The notes beneath the pieces are model-generated. The model was not told the DNA's origin. It made no database searches and worked only from the letters and a program-made list of their open reading frames with translations. From Prochlorococcus sp. AG-347-K10 (GTDB taxonomy: Bacteria; Cyanobacteriota; Cyanobacteriia; PCC-6307; Cyanobiaceae): a stretch of DNA of 63,171 nucleotides. The stretch is from assembly GCA_003278955.1 (NCBI GenBank), contig QCCB01000008.1, positions 1-63,171 of the forward strand, in the 5' to 3' direction. Positions 23,633-33,875 of this stretch are shown here, piece after piece; position 1 is the stretch's first letter; each line of letters begins with the position of its first letter. Made by a program: the position numbers and the translations under genes.

Positions 23633-25102
23633 ATGATCAAACTTTTTAATACTTTAAGCAAAAGAGTTGAGGTTTTTAAGCCTATTGATGATGTTGTTAA
23701 AATTTATTGTTGTGGAGTTACTGTTTATGATTTATGTCATCTTGGTCATGCCAGAAGTTATATAGCTTGGGATGTATTGAGAAGATTTTTAATTTACAGT
23801 GATTTCAAAGTAAAGTATGTTCAAAATTTTACAGATATTGATGACAAGATTTTAAAAAGAGCTAAAGAAGAAAGCAGTTCAATGAAGGAAGTATCTGAAA
23901 AAAATATTATTGAATTTCATAAAGATATGGATTCTTTAGGAATAATGCGTCCGGACAGTATGCCAAGAGCAACGAATCATATATGCAATATCTGCTCCTT
24001 CATAACAATCCTTGAGGACAAAGGTTATGCATACTCTAGGGATGGAGATGTTTATTATTCTGTTTTTAAAAATAAAAATTATGGAAAGCTAAGTAATCAA
24101 AATATACAAGAACAAAATATTAATGAGCAAGGAAGAATGGCTAATGATGAAAATAGTAAAAAACTTAATCCGCAAGATTTTGCACTATGGAAAAAAGCCA
24201 AAGATGAAGAACCATTTTTTGATTCGCCATGGGGTAAAGGTAGGCCAGGATGGCATATTGAATGTTCAGCGATGGTTAAAGATGAATTAGGAGATACTAT
24301 TGATATCCATTTAGGTGGTTCTGATTTGATTTTTCCACATCATGAGAATGAAATCGCCCAATCAGAAGCAGCCAATGGCAAAAAGCTAGCTAACTATTGG
24401 TTACACAATGGGATGGTCAATGTAAATGGACAAAAGATGAGTAAATCCCTTAAAAATTTTAAAACTATCAGAGAGCTAATTAAGTCAGGAATAAGCCCTA
24501 TGACTTTGCGATATTTTGTTATGACTGTGAATTATAGAAAACCACTTGATTTTACTGAAGAAGCTTTAAGGAGTGCTTCAGAAGCTTGGAAAAACATTAA
24601 TGTAGCCCTTTCTCTTATGGATCTTACAAAAGGTGCTTTTAGATCTATTAATAAAAATGAATCTATCGAAGAAGAATATAAAGAGAAAATAAGCTTTGAA
24701 TTATCTCAAAAAAAGCTTAAATTTTCTGAGGCTTTGGGAAATGACCTTAATACAGCAGGTGCTATTGCAATTATTTACGATTTAGCAAAGCCATTAAAAA
24801 ACTTTTTAAACCAATTTCAAAGAGTCGAAGGTTTTAAAATAGATCTAAATGAAGAATTCTTTCTACTTGAGAATTTTAAAACTCTTGAAAAGTTGACTGA
24901 GGTACTTGGTCTTAAAAAAGAGGTTTTAGTAAAAGAAAGTAAAATAAAAGAAGAAGAAATATCAACGCTTATTAATGAAAGATTGAAAGCAAAAAAGGAA
25001 AAGAATTTTACGAAGGCCGATGAAATTAGGAATTTGTTAAAAGAAAAAGGTATTGAACTTATTGATCAATCAAAGGAAATAACAACATGGATAAGGATCT
25101 AA
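23633..25102 (+). CDS. cysS: Cysteinyl-tRNA synthetase
   Basis: 489 residues, typical length. Class I synthetase charging tRNA-Cys. HIGH-type motif CHLGHARSYIAWDVLRR; KMSKS motif GQKMSKSLKNF; zinc ligands in YCCGVTVYD, WHIECSAM and FPHHENEIAQSE; C-terminal anticodon-binding helical bundle with ADEIRNLLKEKGIELID. ATG start, 24 bp after polA on the same strand. Confidence 0.97.
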   Translation: MIKLFNTLSKRVEVFKPIDDVVKIYCCGVTVYDLCHLGHARSYIAWDVLRRFLIYSDFKVKYVQNFTDIDDKILKRAKEESSSMKEVSEKNIIEFHKDMDSLGIMRPDSMPRATNHICNICSFITILEDKGYAYSRDGDVYYSVFKNKNYGKLSNQNIQEQNINEQGRMANDENSKKLNPQDFALWKKAKDEEPFFDSPWGKGRPGWHIECSAMVKDELGDTIDIHLGGSDLIFPHHENEIAQSEAANGKKLANYWLHNGMVNVNGQKMSKSLKNFKTIRELIKSGISPMTLRYFVMTVNYRKPLDFTEEALRSASEAWKNINVALSLMDLTKGAFRSINKNESIEEEYKEKISFELSQKKLKFSEALGNDLNTAGAIAIIYDLAKPLKNFLNQFQRVEGFKIDLNEEFFLLENFKTLEKLTEVLGLKKEVLVKESKIKEEEISTLINERLKAKKEKNFTKADEIRNLLKEKGIELIDQSKEITTWIRI

Positions 25103-25184
25103 ATTTTAAGAAAAAAACCAATTTGAAATTTTTGTTTTTTAAATACACCTTTAAATGGGAAGATATTAGAAATATCAGAGAAAA

Positions 25185-26414
25185 TTGAAATACATTACTG
25201 TGCTCGGTTCTACTGGTTCAATTGGGACTCAAACTCTCGAAATAGCTAGTGAGCAGCCTGATAAGTTTAAAGCAGTAGCTCTTTCAGCAGGAAGAAATAT
25301 TAATTTATTAACAGAACAAGTTAAAACACATAAACCAGAAGTAGTTGCGATTGAGGATGAAAATCTTATAGAAGATTTAAAAGATAATATTAATAACTTA
25401 GATTTGGATAGTGCTCCCTTGATTTTGAGTGGAAAGGAGGGGATTAACGCCGTTGCAGCATGGGATAAGGCAGATACTGTGGTTACAGGGATAGTAGGAT
25501 GTGCAGGCTTAATCCCAACAATGTCAGCAATTAATGCGGGGAAGAATATTGCACTTGCTAACAAAGAAACTTTAATTGCGGCAGGACCAATTGTTATTCC
25601 TGCATTAAAGAAAAATAATAGTAGACTTTTACCTGCTGATTCAGAACATTCTGCTATCTTTCAATGTTTACAAGGATTACCCAATTATGAAAATGCAGAT
25701 TTTTCAACAGGAGAGATACCTAAAGGTTTAAAAGCCATACATTTAACAGCTTCTGGTGGTGCTTTCAGAGATTGGGCCGTTGAGGATTTAAAGCATGTCA
25801 CAGTGGAAGATGCAACTTCACATCCTAATTGGGATATGGGAAAAAAAATAACTGTAGATTCTGCAACTCTTATGAATAAGGGATTAGAAGTTATAGAAGC
25901 TCATTATTTATTTGGGACCTCCTACGAAAATATCGAAATAGTTATCCACCCTCAAAGTATTATTCATTCAATGATTGAGATGGAAGATTCTTCAGTATTA
26001 GCTCAATTAGGTTGGCCAGATATGAAACTACCCATTTTATATGCGATGAGTTGGCCTGAAAGATTTAAAACAAATTGGAAAAGATTAAATCTAAGTGAAA
26101 TTGGAAAATTAACTTTTAAAGAGCCAGACGAGTTTAAATATCCATGCATGGGACTTGCCTATGCCGCAGGAAAATCTTCTGGGACTATGCCTGCAGTCTT
26201 AAATGCTGCTAATGAAATGGCTGTTGAACAATTCCTTAAAGAAAAAATTTCTTTTCAAGAAATTCCAACTTTTATAAGTAAAGCATGTGAATCACATATG
26301 GAGAATTTGAATTTGAGTCCCGAATTGGAGGATATTCTTGAAGTAGACAATTGGGCCAGACTTTTTGTTGAGCAAGAAATTAAAAAAGGGAAAAAATACG
26401 TAAGTATTGGATAA
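25185..26414 (+). CDS. dxr: 1-deoxy-D-xylulose 5-phosphate reductoisomerase
   Basis: 409 residues with a TTG start ([20 protein letters not shown]). It converts DXP to MEP in the plastid-type isoprenoid pathway, needed for carotenoids, phytol and quinones. Motifs: the GSTGSIG NADPH loop, [28 protein letters not shown] (metal and substrate), [29 protein letters not shown] and [11 protein letters not shown]. An 8-bp overlap with the following 2Fe-2S gene suggests co-translation. Confidence 0.96.
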   Translation: MKYITVLGSTGSIGTQTLEIASEQPDKFKAVALSAGRNINLLTEQVKTHKPEVVAIEDENLIEDLKDNINNLDLDSAPLILSGKEGINAVAAWDKADTVVTGIVGCAGLIPTMSAINAGKNIALANKETLIAAGPIVIPALKKNNSRLLPADSEHSAIFQCLQGLPNYENADFSTGEIPKGLKAIHLTASGGAFRDWAVEDLKHVTVEDATSHPNWDMGKKITVDSATLMNKGLEVIEAHYLFGTSYENIEIVIHPQSIIHSMIEMEDSSVLAQLGWPDMKLPILYAMSWPERFKTNWKRLNLSEIGKLTFKEPDEFKYPCMGLAYAAGKSSGTMPAVLNAANEMAVEQFLKEKISFQEIPTFISKACESHMENLNLSPELEDILEVDNWARLFVEQEIKKGKKYVSIG

Positions 26415-26757
26415 AGTGAATATTAAAAAGCATCTTCTGCTATGCGCAACACCCACAAAACAGAAATGCTTTAAAGGCAATGAAGGTCAAAAAACATGGG
26501 AATACCTGAAAAAGACTTTAAAAAAATTTGAGAATGATCCCTGTATAAAAAACGTTCATATATTGAGATCAAAAGCTGACTGTTTAAGGATATGTAAGAA
26601 CGGCCCAATTCTTCTTGTGTGGCCTGATGGTATTTGGTACGAGAAAGTTTCTCCAGAAAAAATTTCAGAAATTTTTACCTCACATATTATTAACGGTAAG
26701 CCAATAGAAAAATGGATTTTTAAAAAAACACCATTTTCAAACAGTCCTAGATATTAA
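26407..26757 (+). CDS. Thioredoxin-like [2Fe-2S] ferredoxin
   Basis: 116 residues from TTG 26407; GTG at 26416 is an alternative. The thioredoxin-like 2Fe-2S pattern is present: [16 protein letters not shown] (first two Cys), then [20 protein letters not shown] (last two Cys). This fold is shared with the NuoE C-terminal domain and stand-alone ferredoxins. It probably carries electrons; the partner is unknown. Position directly after dxr could hint at supply to the iron-sulfur steps of the MEP pathway, but that is only proximity. Convergent overlap of 11 bp with the hydrolase gene. Confidence 0.8.
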   Translation: MDKVNIKKHLLLCATPTKQKCFKGNEGQKTWEYLKKTLKKFENDPCIKNVHILRSKADCLRICKNGPILLVWPDGIWYEKVSPEKISEIFTSHIINGKPIEKWIFKKTPFSNSPRY

Positions 26758-27832
26758 TAAACCAGTTCTTTACTACTTCGTCTGACCAGCAGCCATTAAT
26801 AGAGTGAAAACCATTATGACCTCCTTTTTCAGTTATAAAAATAGTAAATTTATCAATAAATTTCCCTCTTAAATCTAAAGTTGCATTATATGGAACCCAA
26901 GGATCATCCTTGGCATGAATAAAAAGCATTTGAGGTAATTTTTTTATTGAGTTTTGGATTCTAAATATTGGAGAAGCTTTAACATAATAATCTTCTAAAG
27001 AATCAAATCCCCAACTTGGAGCTGTAAATTTCTGATCAAATTCCCTTATACTTTTTAAAGCTCTAATTTTCTTTCTTAATTTCTCATTATTAAGAATTTT
27101 GCCTTCATCATTAAATCCGTCCCATAACTGATTTTTTAAGCGATGAAGTAACCATTTTTGGTAGACATAATTTCTAGATTTTTCAATACAGAGACTACAT
27201 GATGATAAATCTAAAGGGCTACTCACGCAGGCTAGGCCATCTAAAAGTTTTTCTCCTTTGTTTTCATCGTAATCTAAGCAGGCATTTAAAAGAATTGTTC
27301 CCCCTAAAGATAATCCAACTCCGTAAATTGGAAGATAATTCATCTTAATGAGATCTTTAAACTCTAAATTAATGAATTTTTTAAAATAATTAATTGCTGA
27401 AATAACATCACTGGAGCATCTAGCACAATAATTTCCTTTAGCTAAATATCTCGCAGATCCAGATCCTCTCAGATTTAATTTAAGAACTCCAAAACCATTA
27501 TTTGCTAATTTCCTAGAAATTCTTCTTAAACCAAACCGTTTAGTTGAACCCCCTAAACCGTGAGTAACGATTACAAAACCCCTAAGTGAATCTAAGTTAT
27601 CAGGTAATTCTAAAAACCCTAGAAGATAATCAAATTCAAATTTTTTAGAAAGAATTTTATTAATCGGAAAGAATATTTTTTTATTTTTTTTTGATTTACT
27701 AAAATCAATAACAAAAGTATCTCTCAAAGTTTGTAAGTCGCCACCTATCCAAGGTAAGACTTCTCGAAATGGCTTATTTTTTACATAATCTGAAAAACTA
27801 AAAGATATACTATTATTTCTCCCCAACTCCAA
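26747..27832 (-). CDS. YheT-type alpha/beta hydrolase
   Basis: 361 residues from a TTG start inside the 3' end of pntB (20-bp overlap). Alpha/beta hydrolase of the YheT/Eli family: VIVTHGLGGSTKRFG (oxyanion region), NLRGSGSARYL, the nucleophile elbow YGVGLSLGGTILL with Ser near residue 169, the acid in HAKDDPWVP and the terminal His in EKGGHNGFHS. Substrate unknown; the family includes carboxylesterase-like proteins acting on lipids. It may be translated from the pnt mRNA. Confidence 0.85.
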   Translation of the reverse strand: MELGRNNSISFSFSDYVKNKPFREVLPWIGGDLQTLRDTFVIDFSKSKKNKKIFFPINKILSKKFEFDYLLGFLELPDNLDSLRGFVIVTHGLGGSTKRFGLRRISRKLANNGFGVLKLNLRGSGSARYLAKGNYCARCSSDVISAINYFKKFINLEFKDLIKMNYLPIYGVGLSLGGTILLNACLDYDENKGEKLLDGLACVSSPLDLSSCSLCIEKSRNYVYQKWLLHRLKNQLWDGFNDEGKILNNEKLRKKIRALKSIREFDQKFTAPSWGFDSLEDYYVKASPIFRIQNSIKKLPQMLFIHAKDDPWVPYNATLDLRGKFIDKFTIFITEKGGHNGFHSINGCWSDEVVKNWFINI

Positions 27833-29252
27833 GATCCTTTAATTCTCCAATTAGATCATTTAATACCCTCTTTGCATCGCCAAAAACCATTGAAGTATTT
27901 GGCAGATCAAATAAATCATTTTTTATTCCGGAGTAACCTGCACTCATACCACGTTTAATTACAAATACCGTTCTTGCTTCCTGGACATCAAGAACTGGCA
28001 TACCATATAAAGGAGAAGAGCTATCATTTTTAGCTTGAGGATTAACCACATCATTTGCTCCTAAAACTAAAACAACATCCGTTGCTGGAAAATCAGGATT
28101 TACAACGTCCATCTCTTTAAGTTGTTCGTAAGGAACATCTGCTTCTGCTAAAAGTACATTCATATGTCCAGGCATCCTCCCTGCTACAGGATGAATTGCG
28201 TAAACAACTTCAATACCGTTTTGCTCTAGTTTTTTTGTCACTTCCCTTAAAGTATGTTGAGCTTGAGCTACCGCTAGACCATAACCAGGAACTATAATTA
28301 CCTTGTTGGCTGCCTCTAAAGTCAATGCACATTCTTCAACACTGCAAGAAGTTATATTTGTATATTCTCCTGAACCAGAAGAGGCTGTACTTTGTGCAGA
28401 TAAAGATCCTCCAAAAAGAACTGAGACCAATGATCTATTCATACCCTTGCACATTACTTGAGTAAGTATTAGGCCTGCTGCTCCAACCATTGCGCCTGCT
28501 ACTATCAAAAGCTGACTATCTACAACGAAACCTGCTGCTGCGGCTGCAATCCCTGAATAGCTATTTAATAAAGATATAACGACTGGCATATCAGCTCCAC
28601 CAATTGGTAAAGTAACTCCAATACCTAATAAAGAAGAAACTATAACTAAAAGCCAAATAGAACTTGTATTGCCGTTTATCAAATCAAAAAAGGCTATCAA
28701 GGAAGCAACTGCAAAAACAATATTTACAAAATGTCTAACTTTGCTCTGAGTCCATCCTGGAGTTGACAACCAACCCTGTAACTTTGCCATTGCCACAATT
28801 GAACCTGTGAAAGTTATGGCACCAACAAATATAGAAACAGATATTGAAACTTCGTTAATCAGTGACTTAAAGAAATCAAAATTTTCTTGGCCACCTGATA
28901 TAGGAAAAATAGCTACTCCTAAGGCCACTAAAAGTGATGACATTCCTCCACAACCATTGAACAATGCCACTGTTTCAGGCATGGAGGTCATAGGCACTTT
29001 TTTTGCAAGAATTGCTCCGAATAAACTACCTATGATTGATCCAATTATTATCCAAATCCAAGACTGAATAGCAATTCCAGAAGTGCCTAAATAATAAGAA
29101 AGTAATCCTACTACTGATAGCGACATTGCAAATGCAGCTAATCTATTGGCATCCCTTGCTGATTTTACTTTTGACAATCCTTTTATTCCCAAAGCCAGTA
29201 AAAGTACTGCTAGAAGGTCAATAACGAATTTAATGATTACAGGTAGATTCAT
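27813..29252 (-). CDS. pntB: NAD(P) transhydrogenase subunit beta
   Basis: 479 residues. Beta subunit of the proton-translocating nicotinamide nucleotide transhydrogenase, which makes NADPH from NADH using the proton gradient. About nine membrane helices (1-270), then the NADP-binding domain III with VIIVPGYGLAVAQAQH, EVVYAIHPVAGRMPGHMNVL, LAEADVPYEQL, VLVLGANDVVNP and VFVIKRGMSAGYSG. Third gene of the pntA1-pntA2-pntB operon, 8 bp after pntA2. Confidence 0.96.
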   Translation of the reverse strand: MNLPVIIKFVIDLLAVLLLALGIKGLSKVKSARDANRLAAFAMSLSVVGLLSYYLGTSGIAIQSWIWIIIGSIIGSLFGAILAKKVPMTSMPETVALFNGCGGMSSLLVALGVAIFPISGGQENFDFFKSLINEVSISVSIFVGAITFTGSIVAMAKLQGWLSTPGWTQSKVRHFVNIVFAVASLIAFFDLINGNTSSIWLLVIVSSLLGIGVTLPIGGADMPVVISLLNSYSGIAAAAAGFVVDSQLLIVAGAMVGAAGLILTQVMCKGMNRSLVSVLFGGSLSAQSTASSGSGEYTNITSCSVEECALTLEAANKVIIVPGYGLAVAQAQHTLREVTKKLEQNGIEVVYAIHPVAGRMPGHMNVLLAEADVPYEQLKEMDVVNPDFPATDVVLVLGANDVVNPQAKNDSSSPLYGMPVLDVQEARTVFVIKRGMSAGYSGIKNDLFDLPNTSMVFGDAKRVLNDLIGELKDLGVGEK

Positions 29253-29260
29253 GTTAAAAT

Positions 29261-29554
29261 TTACTTCTTATTTAATGGTTTACGACTAAACATCGCGAGC
29301 ATTCGATCAGTTACAAAGAAACCGCCTACAACGTTGAAAAGAGCAAATCCAAGAGAAACTGAACCAATGATTAAAAGTGGTACGTTATCTTCTGCTTTTA
29401 CAATTAAAGTCAAGGCTGCAAGCATTGTTATTCCTGAAATTGCATTTGCACCACTCATTAGAGGTGTGTGAAGAGTAGGAGGAACTTTTCCAATTAACTC
29501 GAGGCCTAACAAACTACCAAGTAAAAGAACCCAAAGAAGACTTATAAAAGACAT
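29261..29554 (-). CDS. pntA2: NAD(P) transhydrogenase subunit alpha part 2
   Basis: 97 residues, three membrane helices. It corresponds to the membrane part of PntA, split from the catalytic part as in other cyanobacteria: GKVPPTLHTPLMSGANAISG is the conserved loop and GGFFVTDRMLAMF the ending. It lies between pntA1 (12 bp) and pntB (8 bp). Confidence 0.93.
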   Translation of the reverse strand: MSFISLLWVLLLGSLLGLELIGKVPPTLHTPLMSGANAISGITMLAALTLIVKAEDNVPLLIIGSVSLGFALFNVVGGFFVTDRMLAMFSRKPLNKK

Positions 29555-29566
29555 AATTTTAAAACC

Positions 29567-30718
29567 TCAATTTTCAAAAACTTTATTTTGAAGAACAACT
29601 CCTTCATCGCTTAATAAACATCCAGAAATGAGTTCATCCTCTTTATCTAATTTAATTACACCATCTTTTATAAATGGTGTAATCAAAGATGTTAAGTTCT
29701 TAGCATAAAGTGAACTTGCATCATAAGGAACTGAAGAGGGTAATTCGCCCGCTCCTATAAGTTTTACCCCATCTTTGATAATAGTTTCATTTGATTTTGA
29801 TCCTTCGCAGTTCCCTCCCTGAGAAACTGCTAAATCAATAACTACTGCACCAGACCTCATTTTTTCAATCATGGGAGAGTCTATTAAAACAGGGGCCTTT
29901 TTACCTAGAACTTGCGCAGTACATATAGCAACATCAGCTTCAGATAAATATTTAGTTAAAGTTGCCTTCTGTTTAGAGAGGAATTCGGGTGTTACAGCTT
30001 TTGCATAACCTCCTGCCTCTCCTGGCTTTTCCTCAACTTCAGGAAGTTCTATAAATCTTGCTCCGAGGGACTCTACTTGTTCTTTAACAGCAGGTCTAAT
30101 ATCAGATACAAATACTATTGCTCCAAGTCTTTTTGCTGTCGCAACTGCCTGTAATCCTGCAACGCCTCCACCAAGAACCACTACTTTGGCAGGTTGGACT
30201 GTCCCAGCTGCAGTCATAAGCATTGGGAAATATCTATCTAACTCACTTGCAGCCAAAAGAACTGCTTTATATCCAGCAATATTAGCCTGTGAAGAAAGAA
30301 CATCAGAAGATTGAGCTCTACTAATCCTAGGAAGCAACTCTAGTGATAAAGCTGAAATCTTCTTACTATTTATAATCCTCAGAAGCTCCTTATTACCATA
30401 TGGGTTAAGAAGACCGAGAAGAACAGCGCCTTTCTTTAACTTATTTAAATTATCCTCTGATGGAGTTTGAACACAAAATATTAAGTCCGCTTCACCCCAA
30501 ATTTTTTGATCTAAATTGTTTATTATTATTCCCCCCGATTTTTCATATGATAAGTCACTAAATCCTGATAATTTCCCTGCTGAACTTTCAATATAAACAT
30601 CACATCCAAGGCTTTTTAATTTCTTTACCGCTTCTGGTGTAGCTGAAACTCTCCTTTCACCAGAGCTTGTTTCGGAAGGAATAAGTATCTTTGTCAATTT
30701 ATTTATTTTTTTTAACAT
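29567..30718 (-). CDS. pntA1: NAD(P) transhydrogenase subunit alpha part 1
   Basis: 383 residues. NAD(H)-binding domain I of transhydrogenase: ILIPSETSSGERRVSATPEA at the start, SALSLELLPRISRAQSSDVL, the NAD fold KVVVLGGGVAGLQAVATAKR, FVSDIRPAVKEQVESLGARF, and VVIDLAVSQGGNCEGSK. Related to alanine dehydrogenase but with the transhydrogenase operon context. First gene of pntA1-pntA2-pntB. Confidence 0.95.
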   Translation of the reverse strand: MLKKINKLTKILIPSETSSGERRVSATPEAVKKLKSLGCDVYIESSAGKLSGFSDLSYEKSGGIIINNLDQKIWGEADLIFCVQTPSEDNLNKLKKGAVLLGLLNPYGNKELLRIINSKKISALSLELLPRISRAQSSDVLSSQANIAGYKAVLLAASELDRYFPMLMTAAGTVQPAKVVVLGGGVAGLQAVATAKRLGAIVFVSDIRPAVKEQVESLGARFIELPEVEEKPGEAGGYAKAVTPEFLSKQKATLTKYLSEADVAICTAQVLGKKAPVLIDSPMIEKMRSGAVVIDLAVSQGGNCEGSKSNETIIKDGVKLIGAGELPSSVPYDASSLYAKNLTSLITPFIKDGVIKLDKEDELISGCLLSDEGVVLQNKVFEN

Positions 30719-30825
30719 ACTAAATATAAATTGAAGAAAGTCAAAAGTCTTGGATTTTTGTTAAAAATATATTTTCTTTTCTATAAAAAATAGCTATCTA
30801 GAATATATAAGTACTAAATAATCCA

Positions 30826-31404
30826 ATGAGTATAAAAGCAATCGAATGTCCTGATGGAGTGTGCCACAGTCATCATGGTGGTCATGCTGTTCCAAGGCAA
30901 GCTATGCAGAAAAATCTAGAAAAGCATGGTAAAGACTGGTGCGAGAAATTAGCAGAGAGAATTTATGAAATGTCAGTTGATACTTATTCACAGACAGTCA
31001 TGCCCAGTCTCCACTCGGCAGGTTGGCAAAGAAGACATTTAGATTGGGAATTTAAGCTGGCAGAAAATGATTCTGAACCTGATGAAGCTCTTGTTGAAGG
31101 AATTATTAATGCCACAGAAAGTTTTCTAAGGAGTAGTGAGGTGCATCGATTATTTATTCAAGAATTAGTTCAGGGGACATTCGAGGAAGCAAATGATAAA
31201 AAAATAATTTCTAAAGCAATAAAATCTATCATTGAAGAAGAAATTGTTAGCTCACTAAGAGAAAAGAAAGAAACTCTTTTAAAGAAAATATCCGCAAAAT
31301 TAATATCAGAAGAAAAAGTTAGCGAGGAACTTGCAATAAATTCAGCTAAAGAGGGTTTTGAGGAAGTTGAAAGGCTACTTGCAAATCACAGCGAGGCAGT
31401 CTAA
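30826..31404 (+). CDS. Conserved hypothetical protein with Cys/His-rich N-terminus
   Basis: 192 residues. The N-terminus IECPDGVCHSHHGGHAVPRQ offers two Cys and four His and may bind a metal. The rest is soluble and helical, with WCEKLAERIYEMSVDTYSQT, SAGWQRRHLDWEFKLAEND and a long charged C-terminal helix. Divergent from the pnt operon with a 107-bp shared upstream region, which may hint at redox-related control. Family not recognised. Confidence 0.65.
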   Translation: MSIKAIECPDGVCHSHHGGHAVPRQAMQKNLEKHGKDWCEKLAERIYEMSVDTYSQTVMPSLHSAGWQRRHLDWEFKLAENDSEPDEALVEGIINATESFLRSSEVHRLFIQELVQGTFEEANDKKIISKAIKSIIEEEIVSSLREKKETLLKKISAKLISEEKVSEELAINSAKEGFEEVERLLANHSEAV

Positions 31405-31525
31405 CTCTATTTCTTTATATTTTCTTTATATTTCACCCTAAAATTGGCTCAAATATTAATTAAAAATTAAATTATTGTTTGGAAGTACAAAGTTGTAACT
31501 TATTAGACAATACATAGGTTCTCTG

Positions 31526-31783
31526 ATGTGTTTACCTATATACAACTTAAATCTTTCAATGGACAATTTCATTAGAAAAAGGATCGACATAGCGACCTGT
31601 TGGGCGACCAATAGAATTTCGGCAATGGACACTTTAGAAAGGTATGAAGACAGTTATGCAATAGCAGAAGAATTTAGAGAGTGGATATTACATATTGGAG
31701 AAAAGAACGAAAATTTAAAAGATTCTGTTTTAAACTTCCCAAAGGAATTAAAAAAGTTATTAGACCAAAAAGTCAACGATTGA
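31526..31783 (+). CDS. Hypothetical 85-aa protein
   Basis: 85 residues from ATG 31526 or 74 from ATG 31559 (MDNFIRKRIDIATCWATNRI); neither has a clear Shine-Dalgarno. Soluble and helical, with DTLERYEDSYAIAEEFREWI. No domain recognised. It lies between the conserved hypothetical gene and the NTRC gene on the same strand. Confidence 0.5.
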   Translation: MCLPIYNLNLSMDNFIRKRIDIATCWATNRISAMDTLERYEDSYAIAEEFREWILHIGEKNENLKDSVLNFPKELKKLLDQKVND

Positions 31784-31862
31784 ATAATAAATCTATCGAG
31801 TGAAATCCGCCCTACATTATTTGGGTTAGTTTATTATCATTAATAGTGAAATTAGCAAATAA

Positions 31863-33239
31863 ATGGAAAATAAAGAGAAGATTTCAAACGTAGAAAATGT
31901 TGTAATTATAGGTTCGGGACCTGCAGGTTACACCGCTGCAATATATGCCGCACGAGCAAATCTTCAACCATTACTTGTAACAGGATTTAATTCTGGTGGA
32001 ATACCTGGTGGGCAATTAATGACTACAACATTTGTTGAAAATTATCCAGGTTTCCCAGATGGAGTACTGGGGCCTGAATTGATGGATCTAATGAAGGCTC
32101 AAGCAGAAAGATGGGGCACTAATTTATACGAAAGTGATGTAGTCTCAATTAATACCGATTCACATCCCTTTGAATTAAAAACTTTAGAAGGAACTATAAA
32201 ATCTAATTCAATTATTATTGCAACTGGAGCAAGTGCAAATAGATTAGGCGTAATTAATGAAGATAAATTCTGGAGTAAAGGAATAAGTGCTTGTGCAATA
32301 TGTGATGGAGCCACCCCACAGTTTAGAGATGAAGAATTAGCTGTTATTGGAGGGGGCGACTCTGCATGTGAAGAAGCAGCATATCTCACAAAGTATGGAA
32401 GCAAAGTGCATTTGATTGTTCGATCAGAAAAATTAAGGGCTAGCGCAGCAATGGTTGATAGAGTAAAAGCTAATCCAAAGATAGAAATTCATTGGAATAC
32501 AAAAGTTGATAAAGCGGATGGCACTGAATGGCTTGAGAGAATCGAAACTATTCACTCTCAAGAAGGTAAAGGGGAAATCAATATAAAAGGTCTTTTTTAC
32601 GCGATAGGGCATACTCCTAATACGAAATTCTTGGGCAACAAAATTGATTTAGATAATAAAGGCTATATTGCTTGCAAATCAGGAAGGCCAGAAACATCTA
32701 TTGAAGGCATCTTCGCTGCAGGTGATGTTGTTGATTCTGAGTGGAGACAAGGAGTTACCGCCGCGGGAACTGGATGCATGGCAGCATTAGCTACTGAAAG
32801 ATGGTTAGCCGAGAAAAACTTAGCAAAAACTATAGTCAGAGAAACACCAGAACCAGCAAAAAAGCTTAATTCATCAGATTTTAATGAAGAAGAAGTTAAT
32901 GAAGATACTTTCGATTCAAATTCTGAATGGCAAAAAGGCAGTTATGCATTAAGGAAACTATATCACGAGAGTAAAAAACCTATCTTAGTAATTTTTAGTT
33001 CCCCTAGCTGCGGTCCATGTCATGTTTTGAAACCTCAGTTAAAAAGGGTAATTAAAGAACTTGATGGTGCAGTTCTTGGCGTTGAAATAGATATTGATAA
33101 AGATCAAGATATTGCAAAACAAGCTGGTATCAATGGCACACCAACAGTTCAACTTTTTAAGGAAAAATTATTAAAAAAACAATGGCAAGGTGTTAAACAA
33201 AGAAGTGAGTTTAAAGAAGCGATAAAAAATATTATCTAA
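31863..33239 (+). CDS. ntrC: NTRC: NADPH-thioredoxin reductase/thioredoxin fusion
   Basis: 458 residues. The reductase part (1-320) has the FAD loop IIGSGPAGYTAAIYAARANL, the redox pair SACAICDGATP (CxxC near 146-149), the NADPH loop VIGGGDSACEEAAYL and the FAGDVVDSEWRQGVTAAGTG closing. A linker (about 325-355) leads to a C-terminal thioredoxin domain with the WCGPC-like FSSPSCGPCHVLKPQL and GINGTPTVQLF. Such bifunctional enzymes feed 2-Cys peroxiredoxin and light-dependent redox control in photosynthetic cells. Confidence 0.95.
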   Translation: MENKEKISNVENVVIIGSGPAGYTAAIYAARANLQPLLVTGFNSGGIPGGQLMTTTFVENYPGFPDGVLGPELMDLMKAQAERWGTNLYESDVVSINTDSHPFELKTLEGTIKSNSIIIATGASANRLGVINEDKFWSKGISACAICDGATPQFRDEELAVIGGGDSACEEAAYLTKYGSKVHLIVRSEKLRASAAMVDRVKANPKIEIHWNTKVDKADGTEWLERIETIHSQEGKGEINIKGLFYAIGHTPNTKFLGNKIDLDNKGYIACKSGRPETSIEGIFAAGDVVDSEWRQGVTAAGTGCMAALATERWLAEKNLAKTIVRETPEPAKKLNSSDFNEEEVNEDTFDSNSEWQKGSYALRKLYHESKKPILVIFSSPSCGPCHVLKPQLKRVIKELDGAVLGVEIDIDKDQDIAKQAGINGTPTVQLFKEKLLKKQWQGVKQRSEFKEAIKNII

Positions 33240-33248
33240 ATTAATTTT

Positions 33249-33515
33249 TTATTTATTATTTCTCTTGGGATTATTTTTATTAGTAGTAGGTCTAGCACCG
33301 CCTGCATTCCTCTCTCTATAAGTTATCCTCCCTCTAGAAAGATCATAAGGACTTATCTCAACTAACACCTTATCTCCAGCTAATAATTTAATTCTAAATT
33401 TAGTCAATTTACCTGCAGCTCTACATAAACATTGATGTCCTTCAGGTTGTTCTAAGGTAACCAAATAAAATCCATTCCCCTGTTCTTTTTCTATTACACC
33501 TGAAGTTTCAATCAT
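33249..33515 (-). CDS. infA: Translation initiation factor IF-1
   Basis: 88 residues, OB-fold. IF-1 pattern: IETSGVIEKEQGNGFYLVTL, then a CLCRAAGKLTKFRIKLLAGD stretch, KVLVEISPYDLSRGRITYRE. A basic Asn/Lys-rich tail (TTNKNNPKRNNK) extends beyond the usual 72 residues, as in other picocyanobacteria. Convergent with ntrC, 9 bp apart. Confidence 0.95.
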   Translation of the reverse strand: MIETSGVIEKEQGNGFYLVTLEQPEGHQCLCRAAGKLTKFRIKLLAGDKVLVEISPYDLSRGRITYRERNAGGARPTTNKNNPKRNNK

Positions 33516-33606
33516 TAATTAATCTTTTACTAAGTACATATTATCAGAAAAAGATTGGCCAAAATTGATTTAAAAAAATTACATACGTAATAATATGCAA
33601 TTCAAT

Positions 33607-33819
33607 TCAAATTGAAAATTTAATTTCATTAATTATTTGAAGTTGTCCATAGTAAAAATTTGCTTTCGCAATTTTTTCAGAATCTTCTAATTGATCAAAA
33701 AAAACAAACCCAAGGCTTTCCCATAATGTAGATCCGCAAACATTATTCAATTCATTTTTTGCTTCTTTTGCAAAATTATCTAGTTTTCGTTCAAGGTTTT
33801 TAGACTTAGAAACAGACAT
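33607..33819 (-). CDS. Hypothetical 70-aa helical protein
   Basis: 70 residues, starts MSVSKSKNLERKLDNFAKEA. Soluble, with a Lys/Glu-rich N-terminal helix followed by STLWESLGFVFFDQLED and YYGQLQIINEIKFSI. One Cys. ATG start. No domain recognised. Confidence 0.5.
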   Translation of the reverse strand: MSVSKSKNLERKLDNFAKEAKNELNNVCGSTLWESLGFVFFDQLEDSEKIAKANFYYGQLQIINEIKFSI

Positions 33820-33875
33820 AGGTCAATGATATTTAATATAGTACAAATATACTATCTGATTCTAAAATTGCAATA

